Below the pieces are notes generated by a model. That model saw nothing but the letters and a program-made list of their open reading frames with translations, ran no database searches and was not told the origin of the DNA. DNA of 64,000 nt, taken from Leptolyngbya ohadii IS1 (lineage in GTDB: Bacteria; Cyanobacteriota; Cyanobacteriia; Elainellales; Elainellaceae). The stretch covers positions 555,501-619,500 of the forward strand of contig NZ_NKFP01000001.1 of assembly GCF_002215035.1 (NCBI RefSeq). Reading direction: 5' to 3'. Shown piece by piece: positions 10,401-18,817 of this stretch; position 1 is the first letter of the stretch; each line of letters starts with the position of its first letter. The position numbers were made by a program, and so were the translations under genes.

Positions 10401-13400
10401 CAAGCGCCTGCTGCACAGACTCGATCGCTTTGGGATACTGTGCCAGTTTCGAGTAGATTGCGCCAATATTGATCAGCGTTGTCGTTTCCTGAGACCGATC
10501 GCCAATTTCACGCACAAGATTTAGCGACTTCTCATAATATTCCAGCGCCCTAGAATTCTGCCCCAGGTTGCTATACACCAATCCCATATTGCTCAGCATT
10601 CTACCCTGACTGGCACGATCGCCAATGTCCTGGGCAATTTTGAGGGACTGCGCGTAATATTCTAAAGCTTTGGGATACTGTGCCAGAGAAACATACACGC
10701 CGCCAATATTGTTTAATGTAATCGCTTCTCCTTCGCGATCCTGTACCGATCGCCGCAGCGTCAACGACTGCTCAAAGTAATCCAGTGCTTTTGGATAGTC
10801 CGATAATTCCTGATAAACTCGCCCCAGGTTTCCCAACAGCGTTGCCTGTAACGGGTAATCATTATTCGCTCTGGCAAGTTCAAGGGCTTGCTCAAAGTAC
10901 TCCGTTGCTCTGTCGTATTGATTAATATCTGAATAAACGCTGCCGATATTATTGAGATCGCTGGCAATATTAACTCCCAGTCGGCGATATATTTCTACCG
11001 TTCGTTCATAGTTTTCGAGTGCCTGGCTGTAATCGCCCTGCACCTGATAGATAGCACCCATATTACTTAACACAAGGGCTTCATTATCAAGAGCGTTAAT
11101 TTGTCGCGCCAATCCTAAACTGCGCTGCAAGTATTCGATCGCCTTGGGATATTGTCCCTGTCGATTGTATGCCTGTCCGATGTTATTCAGCAGCGACATC
11201 TGGGACGGTACATCTCCCGTCGCTTCAGCGATCGCCATTCCCTGCCAAAATTGTTCTAATCCTTTTTCATATTCGCTGATCCGCAGATACAAATCACCAA
11301 TGTTGTTTAATAAAGTCGTTTGGCGAAAGCGATCGCCCAATTTCTGCGCCAGAGCAAGTCCCTGCTGTAATGCTTCCAGGGATTCGGAAATGCGACCGAT
11401 TTGGGCATAGAGCGCACCTAAATTACTGAGCGTTGAAACGGCACCATACTGATAAATTTGTCGGCACTGCTGCAAGCCAGACGCTCCCAGCCTGGGAAAC
11501 GGTTCTCCGCAGAGGGGATCAACGGCTGCCTGTCCTTCCTGATCAAGTCGCTGGAGAGCTGCTTGACTCAGGCTTCTTGCCTGCTGTAAGGGTTCCAATG
11601 CCTGAGCATACTGATTCTGCGAAAGATAGACTGAGCCAATATTGTTGAGTAGACTCTGCTGACTGCGATCGTCGCTAATTTGCTGGGTGATCGTGAGTGC
11701 CTGCTGATATTGCGTGAGTGCCTGAGCATACTGCCCCAGATCGTCATAGGTTTGCCCCAATGCATTGAGTGCCTCCAGTTCCAGATCCGGTTGATCGCTC
11801 AGCTTTTCTCGCACCAGCGTCAATGCCCGTTGGTTAAACGTCAATGCCTGCTGCAATTGTCCTAAACGTCTGTAGTTTGCCGCTAGCATCTGCAATATTT
11901 TGACCTGATTTCCGGGCTGATCGACTTGCTCTACAAACTGTAGACTTCGCTGATAGGCAGCGATCGCTTCGGTGGGCTGTCCGTTGTTCGAGTAAGCGTT
12001 GCCAATCAATTGCCAGGTTTGAAACTCATACTTGAGAACCTGCTCTGGCAGCAGACGATCGCGATTCTCCTGCACAACGGCTAAGCTCTGCTGATGGGCA
12101 GCGACGGCATCCACAATTTGTTGCTGTTCGCCCAGGACAAACCCTTTCCCCCGATAAAGGATCACCAGTTGCCCGATCGCAGTTTGCTCAATATCCGTGT
12201 TGTTTAGCGTTCTTGCCAGGAGACGCGCCCGTTGCAGGGGTTCCACAGCCCGATCGTAGACTTGAATTGCCTGGGAATTCTCGTCGCTGCGGGCGAACTG
12301 CTGTGCCTGCCCCAGATACCCCACACCCCAGGCAAACTGAGCCTCCATTTCTAGCGTCGGTTGACGGCTCTGTAGGGCGATCGTCAGTGCTTTTTCAAAG
12401 GTCTGGTTTGCCAGATCGAACTGCTGCTGATCCACATGAAGAAAACCCAGGTTAATCAGCGCAGTCACGGCAGCGGGCAAATTCTCAGCTTCTTGAAGGA
12501 TCGCAGATGCTTTCTGGTACGCAACGATCGCCTGGTCGGGACGCTCCTGCTTGCTATAGAGCTGCCCCAACAAAGACCAGATTTGTCCCTGGCTGAACCG
12601 ATTGCCAACCTGCTCCATTAGCGCCAGGGCTTTCTGCCAGTGGGCGATCGCCGCTTCTGCCTGATCCTGCCCCGCTGCCTGCCCTCCCATCAGCGTGTAG
12701 ATGAAGAACTGCACCGCCCGATTGTCGATCGTCTGGCTCAGGCTAAGTGCCTGCTGAAGGGACTCTGCTGCCTGCTGCGGCTGTTGATTGACCTGATAGG
12801 CACGTCCGATCCAGGCAAGGAGAACGCTTTGGTGGTACTGCTGCCGCAATTGCTCCAGCGGGGAGTGGACTGGCTCCCGCAGAATTGCCATTGCCTCTTG
12901 CAGCGTTTCGATTGCCGAAGCTTCCTGCCGAATCACCTGCGTAATGCCAAGCAGCCCCAGCGTCCAGCCTTCCCCCTGCCGATTGCCGACCTCCCGCCTT
13001 AGAGTGAGTGCCTGCCGAAAGCTTTCGATCGCGCTATCAACCTGTTGCTGTCCAATCTGACCATCTCCTATCCAGTGCAGTGCCTCTGCTTGCCCAACTC
13101 GATCATCCAGTTCCCGATAGATTGCGAGTGCCTGCTGCGCCTGCTCCTGCGTCTTTTGCGGCATCCCCAGCCATACATAAACCTCCGCCATGCCCAACAG
13201 CCCCGCTGCCTCTGACCCCCGATCGCCTGCTCGACGTGCGAGAACGATCGATTGCTGAAAGGTTTTCAGGGCTGGCTGAAGTTGACTGGTATAAATTTGC
13301 TGCTGACCCTGCTGGAGCAGTGCGTTAATTTCGGTGGTAGGAAAATCGACAGTCTCAGGAGAAGCTTCCGTTAATTCCTCGGTGAGAACTGGGGCAACAG

Positions 13401-13497
13401 GCGTGAGGATACTGAAGACCGTGATCAGGCTAACGAAAGTCCAGCGGTGGAAAGGCATGGGTAGATGTTGCAAAGATAACTTCAGAAATGATGTCAT
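7474..13497 (-). CDS. Exported giant TPR-CHAT (caspase-like) protein, about 2007 aa
   Basis: I chose ATG 13497; a TTG at 13509 and an ATG at 13458 are alternatives, and the last would give the cleanest signal peptide (MPFHRWTFVSLITVFSIL). About 34 TPR units follow (roughly residues 40-1540), nearly twice the number in the paralogue at 930-4922. The late units are the most regular (ALxYYxQSLxIAxxIGDR). A charged helical linker leads to the CHAT domain: His1847 in HLATHA, Cys1889 in SACETA, then ASLW and the terminal WAPFILIGNGL. The His-Cys spacing is 42 residues, as in the paralogue. The gene begins 64 bases after the NHLM-type ABC gene on the same strand, so it may be the last gene of the peptide-export operon. 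It could then respond to or process exported peptides (inference). Confidence 0.93.
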   Translation of the reverse strand: MTSFLKLSLQHLPMPFHRWTFVSLITVFSILTPVAPVLTEELTEASPETVDFPTTEINALLQQGQQQIYTSQLQPALKTFQQSIVLARRAGDRGSEAAGLLGMAEVYVWLGMPQKTQEQAQQALAIYRELDDRVGQAEALHWIGDGQIGQQQVDSAIESFRQALTLRREVGNRQGEGWTLGLLGITQVIRQEASAIETLQEAMAILREPVHSPLEQLRQQYHQSVLLAWIGRAYQVNQQPQQAAESLQQALSLSQTIDNRAVQFFIYTLMGGQAAGQDQAEAAIAHWQKALALMEQVGNRFSQGQIWSLLGQLYSKQERPDQAIVAYQKASAILQEAENLPAAVTALINLGFLHVDQQQFDLANQTFEKALTIALQSRQPTLEMEAQFAWGVGYLGQAQQFARSDENSQAIQVYDRAVEPLQRARLLARTLNNTDIEQTAIGQLVILYRGKGFVLGEQQQIVDAVAAHQQSLAVVQENRDRLLPEQVLKYEFQTWQLIGNAYSNNGQPTEAIAAYQRSLQFVEQVDQPGNQVKILQMLAANYRRLGQLQQALTFNQRALTLVREKLSDQPDLELEALNALGQTYDDLGQYAQALTQYQQALTITQQISDDRSQQSLLNNIGSVYLSQNQYAQALEPLQQARSLSQAALQRLDQEGQAAVDPLCGEPFPRLGASGLQQCRQIYQYGAVSTLSNLGALYAQIGRISESLEALQQGLALAQKLGDRFRQTTLLNNIGDLYLRISEYEKGLEQFWQGMAIAEATGDVPSQMSLLNNIGQAYNRQGQYPKAIEYLQRSLGLARQINALDNEALVLSNMGAIYQVQGDYSQALENYERTVEIYRRLGVNIASDLNNIGSVYSDINQYDRATEYFEQALELARANNDYPLQATLLGNLGRVYQELSDYPKALDYFEQSLTLRRSVQDREGEAITLNNIGGVYVSLAQYPKALEYYAQSLKIAQDIGDRASQGRMLSNMGLVYSNLGQNSRALEYYEKSLNLVREIGDRSQETTTLINIGAIYSKLAQYPKAIESVQQALEIAQALGVRSVEGAALNNLGDIYDNLSDYPKALEFYQRSLQIYQTIGNRAEVGTTLNNIANVYEPMGDYARSLDYAQRSLALAEELGTRAQQTYALNSVGRIYDRQGQYPKALEYYRRSLALAREIQEPSIEAAVLSNIAAVSESQGNLSLALTTYQQGLEITQRLGESVGADLNNIAGIYTSQGRYGEALAQYQQALEIARTTQERDLEAVILSNLAVLYDYQTDYPKAFELYQQALMIRQAIGSRSGEINDLIGLGWLHYNLGQYGRALELYQQALQLSRNIGERSSEMSLLSAIAATQRKQEKLPEALETYQQALTIAREMGAVADEAALLQAVGRVYEQQGKSEEAIALLEQALKTQQDIGILPAEGTTLNGLGLAYARQGNIEKAIESLQQSLVIARQIENPAAEAQALADLGQILSQRSQPELAIVFYKQSINITEEIRARLRTLPRDQQQSYVETMSDRYRQLADLLLQENRVLEAQRVLDLLKVQELDDYLQDVQRSGQTESGVDYWRPEQRILDLYQTAVQDGEELARLQEKARSNPLTPAEQARLTELNDRQGTILTRFYDFIDYPEIQTAIQQLQQTAHGQGIELEQLQALQENLRNLNQNAVLLYPLILEDRLELVLVTPNAPPIRQPVEVSAIELNRLIVQMGQALKDPTSNIQPIAHQLYRYLIEPIESQLEAADARTIIYAPDGALRYLPLTALHDGNKWLAERFAVTNITAASLTDFDAQPTYRQTNGFNILAAACVQCSFTFPVGDRSFQFRDLPYAGTEVETLAATVPGTEVVLNQAFNPSIVSQMRLFPIVHLATHAAFVQGQPEESFIVLGDGQKMNTRDIRRWNITNTDLVVLSACETAVGEAELGSGIEILGFGYQMQRAGARAAIASLWQVSDGGTQVLMNAFYTALQNGKTKAEALQLAQQAMITGNFTAIGEVRGTIGVRDIRRGLPRSVNDRLSHPYYWAPFILIGNGL

Positions 13498-13561
13498 GAA
13501 TTCAGTCAATTACGATCGCATTGAAACATCTCGTGTGGGCGTAGGGTTTAGAACCACTGCC

Positions 13562-16474
13562 TCACAATTGCTGTCGCTGCATGAGCTGCCGAAACAGTCC
13601 TTCCTCAGTCGCAAGCTGCTCAAAATCGCCCTGCTGTACCAGTCGCCCATTTTGCAGGACATAAATGCGATCGGCATTACGAATGGTGCTGAGTCGGTGT
13701 GCTACCACAATGCGGGTCACTTTTAAGCGATCGAGACTTTCACTGACGATCGCCTGCGTTTTGTTATCTAATGCGCTGGTCGCTTCATCGAAGAGGAGAA
13801 TGCGGGGACGGAGTGCCAATGCACGAGCAATCAGTAATCGCTGTCGCTGTCCGCCCGACAAATTTGTGCCGCCTTCGCTAACGACCGTGTGCATCCCCAT
13901 CGGCATTGCCCGAATATCATCGGCTAAACCTGCCATCTGTGCCGCTTCCCAGGCTTCCTCCATTGTGATCACGGCATTGCTGGAGATATTCTCGAAAATT
14001 GAGCCGGACATGAGGCGGCTATTTTGCAGCACCACCCCCAACTGTCGCCGCACCGCATTCACATCCACTCCGGCTAAATCCTGACCGTCATAGGCGATCG
14101 TTCCCGATTCCGGCAAATCAAAGCCCAGGAGCAATCGAAACAGCGTAGATTTACCGCTGCCTGACGGACCCACCAGCGCAATAAATTCTCCTGGCTCTGC
14201 CCGAAGGCTGACATCATCGAGCGTTAATGCCCCATCGCTGCGATAGCGGAAAACCACATTGCTAACAGAAATTTGACCGGACAAGCGACCCGGATCGGCT
14301 TTCGTGGCATCAATTTCCGGTTGCGCCTCCAGAATCGGCAGGGCACGCTGCCAGATCGGTAATACTTCAATGACATCCAAGGCGATCGTGCTAAGACTGG
14401 TTGCGCCTGCGATAAATGTGCCGAATGCGGCATTGAACGCGAGAAATGTCCCCGTGGAGAAACTGCCGTTATTGACTTGGGACTGCTGAAGTAACATCGT
14501 CGCACAGCCAAACAGGACAGCCGGAGTGATGGCAGAGAGTAAGCTGTTGATAACAGCAAGGTTATCCTCAATGCCCTGAGAACCCAGCGTCAGCTTTAAC
14601 TGATCCCGATATTGCTTGCCCCAGTAGGCAAAGGCTCTAGTTTCCGCTCCCGCGACACGAAACTTAGATATGCCGTTAATCATCTGCACCATCACGCCGG
14701 ATAGTTTGCCCTGATAGTCAAGCAGCGGTCTGACTTTTTTGAGGGTGAATACACCAGAGGCGATCGTCACACCAATATTAATCGCGGCTACCAGCGTCGC
14801 AATCAGTGCCAGCGGCACACTGTAGTAAAACAGCAGTCCCAGATTGAGGAATGAGAAGACCCCCGAAAAGAGGCTTTTCAAAATGGTATTGCCTAACCGT
14901 TGTCGAATCTGGCTGATCGCAGACACCCGCGCACTCAGATCGCCGATCGCATACTGGCGAAAGAAGGAGGTTTGCAGCTTCAGCAATCGATCCCACACTG
15001 CTGCCTGAGTTGTAGAATCCGCGAAGACTTCCAACCGCATCAGGGCGATCGACTGAGTAAGCTGAAACAGCGTCGTTCCCAGTGCCACTGAGAAAAGTCC
15101 AAGGGCAATTTGCAGCAGTAAGGTTCCATTCGCGTCAGGAATTGCCTGATCGATCAGGATTGCCGTTGCCTGTGGTGTCACCATACCCAACAGCGTTGCC
15201 GCTATTCCAGTCAGGAGGACGAGCGCCAGTTCTTTCCAGTGTCCTCCTAGCGCAAATTTCATCAGCGTCAGCGGTTTGACTTCATCAGGGAGCGATCGAT
15301 AGAACGTAAACGCAACAGGAGAGAGGGTAGCGGCAATTGTGCGATCGCATTTCGTTCGCATTCCATGCAGCGGATCATAGACTTCGTATTGCGTTTCACC
15401 GACAGGCAAGAGGGCAACGGGGCGGCGATTTTCGCTTGTATAAGCCAGCAGTGCGCCAGAATTTTTCTGCCACCAGTCATCCCGTAAAGTCACTCGCCGC
15501 ATCCGAATTCGCGATGCTCGTGCGATCGCTTCCAGGGGATTTCGTACTCGCCGCAAATCTTCTGAAGCCGCAGGCGGACAAATCGTAATTCCCATTGCTC
15601 GACCCACTGCCCCGGCTGCTATGAGGAGAGCCGTTTCGGGATCAGGAGGCAAAATTTCCTCGGCGTAATCGTCTTTCTGACGCTGTTCGTGAAACAATCC
15701 CGCAAACTGATCCAGCGTTTGAGTCACGGCAGTTTGGTTAAGCTGCTGTCGTTCCTGAAACCGTCTCCATTCCTGCTGAAATTCCTGCTGCTCTAGTTGC
15801 TCGATCGCTGTAAATACAAGCTGCTGTAAATTCTCCAGACCATTCAGCAATGTATCAACAGAACGGATTTCATACTTTGAGCAAATATCGAGTTCTACGG
15901 TATCGATCGATCGTAGCCAAAGATGAGTGCTAAAGGGGATTCGTCCCAGTTGTGCAGTTAAGTCTAGCTCCGGTAATCCCAGCAATTTCGCCTGACCCTG
16001 AAGCAAACGCAGCCAGACGATCGATCCCTGGGGCGGCTGATACACTTCTCCCACATCCAAAATACCCTGAGAGGCGATCGGGGTCGGAAGCTTTGTAGCC
16101 GTTAAACCGGAGAGCGTGGAACTGAGGCGATGAATCCAGGTTTCCAGGCGATCGATCTCTCTATGCGGCTGCTCCTTGAGATGTTGACGAAACTCCTCCT
16201 GGGAAAACTGCCGTAACTCGGTTTCCTCCAGTGCCACCGCTAGAATTTGATAGGGCGTATTACGATTGTTGAGACTTACAGGAAAGAGTAGTTCTCCGGC
16301 TTTCACGCTGAATAGATAGCGTCTCCGTCCTTTGGTCTGACGGCTCAGCGCAAACAGGGCGATCGATCCCGTTTGAACGAGTCCAACAGCATCGGGATTA
16401 TCAAAAATTAAAGGCTCGTTGCTTTTCAGCGAATGGAATTCTGTGATGGGATAAATCTTTTCGGGGGCTTGCAT
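13562..16474 (-). CDS. NHLM-type bacteriocin export ABC transporter, ATP-binding/permease protein (970 aa)
   Basis: Residues 1-370 form an N-terminal region (sensor-like start MQAPEKIYPITEFHSLKS, then a segment with DDWWQKNSGALLAY). This is typical of the second ABC protein of NHLM-type (nitrile hydratase-leader microcin) export systems. A six-helix exporter domain follows (roughly 400-690, e.g. ELALVLLTGIAATLLGMV). The nucleotide-binding domain has Walker A GPSGSGKST, signature LSGGQRQR and Walker B ILLFDEATSALD. It lacks the C39 protease domain, so it likely pairs with or acts beside the peptidase-bearing transporter encoded just upstream (gap 44 bases). The role would be export of leader-type peptides across the inner membrane. 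Family assignment is strong; the substrate is inferred from the neighbouring precursor genes. Confidence 0.92.
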   Translation of the reverse strand: MQAPEKIYPITEFHSLKSNEPLIFDNPDAVGLVQTGSIALFALSRQTKGRRRYLFSVKAGELLFPVSLNNRNTPYQILAVALEETELRQFSQEEFRQHLKEQPHREIDRLETWIHRLSSTLSGLTATKLPTPIASQGILDVGEVYQPPQGSIVWLRLLQGQAKLLGLPELDLTAQLGRIPFSTHLWLRSIDTVELDICSKYEIRSVDTLLNGLENLQQLVFTAIEQLEQQEFQQEWRRFQERQQLNQTAVTQTLDQFAGLFHEQRQKDDYAEEILPPDPETALLIAAGAVGRAMGITICPPAASEDLRRVRNPLEAIARASRIRMRRVTLRDDWWQKNSGALLAYTSENRRPVALLPVGETQYEVYDPLHGMRTKCDRTIAATLSPVAFTFYRSLPDEVKPLTLMKFALGGHWKELALVLLTGIAATLLGMVTPQATAILIDQAIPDANGTLLLQIALGLFSVALGTTLFQLTQSIALMRLEVFADSTTQAAVWDRLLKLQTSFFRQYAIGDLSARVSAISQIRQRLGNTILKSLFSGVFSFLNLGLLFYYSVPLALIATLVAAINIGVTIASGVFTLKKVRPLLDYQGKLSGVMVQMINGISKFRVAGAETRAFAYWGKQYRDQLKLTLGSQGIEDNLAVINSLLSAITPAVLFGCATMLLQQSQVNNGSFSTGTFLAFNAAFGTFIAGATSLSTIALDVIEVLPIWQRALPILEAQPEIDATKADPGRLSGQISVSNVVFRYRSDGALTLDDVSLRAEPGEFIALVGPSGSGKSTLFRLLLGFDLPESGTIAYDGQDLAGVDVNAVRRQLGVVLQNSRLMSGSIFENISSNAVITMEEAWEAAQMAGLADDIRAMPMGMHTVVSEGGTNLSGGQRQRLLIARALALRPRILLFDEATSALDNKTQAIVSESLDRLKVTRIVVAHRLSTIRNADRIYVLQNGRLVQQGDFEQLATEEGLFRQLMQRQQL

Positions 16475-16518
16475 AATGGTTCTACTCCAAGCTTTTACTC
16501 AGGCTTTATTCCGGACTT

Positions 16519-18816
16519 TTACTCCAACGTGCCGCCTTCGCTGCGGATTAAATTGAGATAATGTCCTTCCACCTGCCGCAGTTGCTCATGGTTGCCTCGC
16601 TGAACAACCTTGCCGCGATCGAGGACGATAATTTCATCGCAGTCCCGAATCGTACTGAGGCGATGCGCCACAATCAGACAGGTACAGCCGCGCAGCCGCA
16701 GATGGTGATCCACCAGTCGTTCCGTTTCGGCATCGAGGGCACTGGTGGCTTCATCCATAATCAGAATCGAGGGATTGTTGACCAGCGCACGGGCAATTTC
16801 AAGTCGCTGCCGCTGTCCACCGCTGAGATTGCTTGCACCCTCCAGCAAATCTGCACTGTAGCCACCATTCAAAGACAGCACAACGTCATGAATTGCCGCA
16901 TCTTGACAAGCCTGGATCAAATTGCTTTCCCCGATCGTCGTATCCCAGAGGGTCAGGTTATCGCGTACCGTTCCGGCAAACAGGCGCACATCCTGTTCGA
17001 TTAAGGCGATCGAATTCGTCAAAACCGATCGCGGAATATCAGATCGTCGCTGACCGTCAAACAGAATTTCGCCTGACCAGGGTTCGTACAGTCCGCTGAC
17101 GAGTTTGGCGACGGTTGATTTCCCGGAACCGCTACCGCCGATTAATGCAACTCTTTGTCCCGGTTTGAGAGATAGGCTAAAGTTTTCAACTAATGGGGGT
17201 GCAGTCCGGCTATAGCCAAAGGTGAGATTGCGAAGCTCCAAAAAGCCTTCAAGTTTAGGTTGAGCAGGCAGAACTTCAGCAGATGCGGTGAGTGTGGGAT
17301 CGATCGGGTTTTGCAGCACATCATCCAGGCGATTCAAAATCCCTTCAAGTTCCTGAAACTCGCCGCCTAAACGAATTAGCTGATTCACAGGCTGCATAAA
17401 CTGCTGAATGAGGGACTGAAAGGCGATCAGCATCCCAATACTCAATGCGCCGTTCATCACGCGATATCCGCCAACCACCAGCAGCAGCATCGTTGTAATC
17501 GTGGAAAGGAATGTCGGCAGCATCCCCAGTTTTTGATTCAGCCGATCGACTTCCTGACGAGCATTAAGCGCTTTGGCATAATAGCCCGCCCATTTAGTGA
17601 AAAAATCTGACTCTAATCCAGAGGCTTTTAGCGTTTCGATGCTTTGCAATCCGGCGATCGTTACTCCGTTGACCTTGCCCTGTTCCTGTCCCAATCTGGT
17701 ACTGGAGTCTGACTTCGATCGCGCCACTAGCTGCATTGCCAGTAGGTTAATGACGACAAAGCCAACCCCAATCATCGTGAGAACGACATCGTATTGCAGC
17801 ATCACAATCCCGTAGAACAGAATCATGACGCAGGAAATGACGGTCGTGGTGAGTTGCCCAGAAAGGAGGTTGGCAAGGCGATCGTTTAACTGAACCCGAC
17901 TGCTAATTTCTCCCGCAAATCGCTGGTCATAGAAGCTGACAGGCAAATAGAGAAGATGCCAGAGGAAACGGCTGGACATCCGCATAGACAATTTGATTTT
18001 TAAGCGGCGAAGAATCTGAAGCTGTAATCGCGTTAGAAGTCCCGTTAACAGTGCCGTGAACAGCATCGCAATAATTAGGGGACGCAGCCAGTCCTGCTGA
18101 TTCTGAATCAGGATTTGATCGATAAATACCCGCGAGAACGTGGGCATCGCTAATCCGGGCAACACTAGCAGAAAGCCCACCAGCAGGCAAAAAACAAGCG
18201 GACGAATCGAACCCTGTAATCGCTGACGAAGGGAAAGCAGAATCGTCTTTTCCTGTCCTCCCGGCTGAAAGGTCTCATCTGGCTTGAAGGTCAACACAAC
18301 CCCCGTAAAGGATTCACTGAATTCTGCCATTGAAACCGTGCGAGGTCCGGTTGCCGGATCGTTAAGGTAGACCCGATCGCGATAGAAACCTTCCACCACA
18401 ACGTAATGGTTAAAGTTCCAGAAGACGATCGCCGGAAGCTCTAATGTTTGCAGCGTCCCAATATCAACCTTGAGTCCTTTTGCTTGAAGGTGATACTGTC
18501 GCGCCGCATTCAGAATATTAATTGCCTTACTGCCGTCTCGCGAAATGCCGCAGGCTTGCCGCAGTTCGACCAGCGAAGCACGATAGCCGTAGTAGCCCAG
18601 AATCATTGCCAGCGATGCCGCTCCGCATTCGACCGATTCCATTTGCAGGACAGTGGGAGTGCGGCGAACAATCGATCGACTTGTCCAGTAGTCTGCAATT
18701 GACTGCACTAGTTTCGATCGCTGCTGGAGTTTCTGCATCCAGGGCTGTAAAGTCTTCCAAAACGGATCGAGGGATTTGAGAAACGAAGTGGATTGAGAAT
18801 GGATGAACTGCTGCAT
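16519..18816 (-). CDS. Peptidase-containing ABC exporter (C39 peptidase, NHLM type), 765 aa
   Basis: The order is C39 peptidase, membrane domain, ATPase. The cysteine protease part (roughly residues 50-185) has Gln58, Cys64 in ECGAASLAMI, His137 in NHYVVVEG and Asp153 in NDPATGP, so all catalytic positions are present. It is expected to cut leaders after a double glycine. Six transmembrane helices span roughly 200-480. The ATPase has Walker A GGSGSGKST, LSGGQRQR and ILIMDEATSALD. The start ATG 18816 follows the TAA of the adaptor gene by one base, so translation is probably coupled. The two peptides encoded at 21425-22150 have matching leader ends (ELSxxELxxxSGG). This is a standard PCAT in a complete cluster. 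Confidence 0.95.
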   Translation of the reverse strand: MQQFIHSQSTSFLKSLDPFWKTLQPWMQKLQQRSKLVQSIADYWTSRSIVRRTPTVLQMESVECGAASLAMILGYYGYRASLVELRQACGISRDGSKAINILNAARQYHLQAKGLKVDIGTLQTLELPAIVFWNFNHYVVVEGFYRDRVYLNDPATGPRTVSMAEFSESFTGVVLTFKPDETFQPGGQEKTILLSLRQRLQGSIRPLVFCLLVGFLLVLPGLAMPTFSRVFIDQILIQNQQDWLRPLIIAMLFTALLTGLLTRLQLQILRRLKIKLSMRMSSRFLWHLLYLPVSFYDQRFAGEISSRVQLNDRLANLLSGQLTTTVISCVMILFYGIVMLQYDVVLTMIGVGFVVINLLAMQLVARSKSDSSTRLGQEQGKVNGVTIAGLQSIETLKASGLESDFFTKWAGYYAKALNARQEVDRLNQKLGMLPTFLSTITTMLLLVVGGYRVMNGALSIGMLIAFQSLIQQFMQPVNQLIRLGGEFQELEGILNRLDDVLQNPIDPTLTASAEVLPAQPKLEGFLELRNLTFGYSRTAPPLVENFSLSLKPGQRVALIGGSGSGKSTVAKLVSGLYEPWSGEILFDGQRRSDIPRSVLTNSIALIEQDVRLFAGTVRDNLTLWDTTIGESNLIQACQDAAIHDVVLSLNGGYSADLLEGASNLSGGQRQRLEIARALVNNPSILIMDEATSALDAETERLVDHHLRLRGCTCLIVAHRLSTIRDCDEIIVLDRGKVVQRGNHEQLRQVEGHYLNLIRSEGGTLE

Positions 18817-18817
18817 C

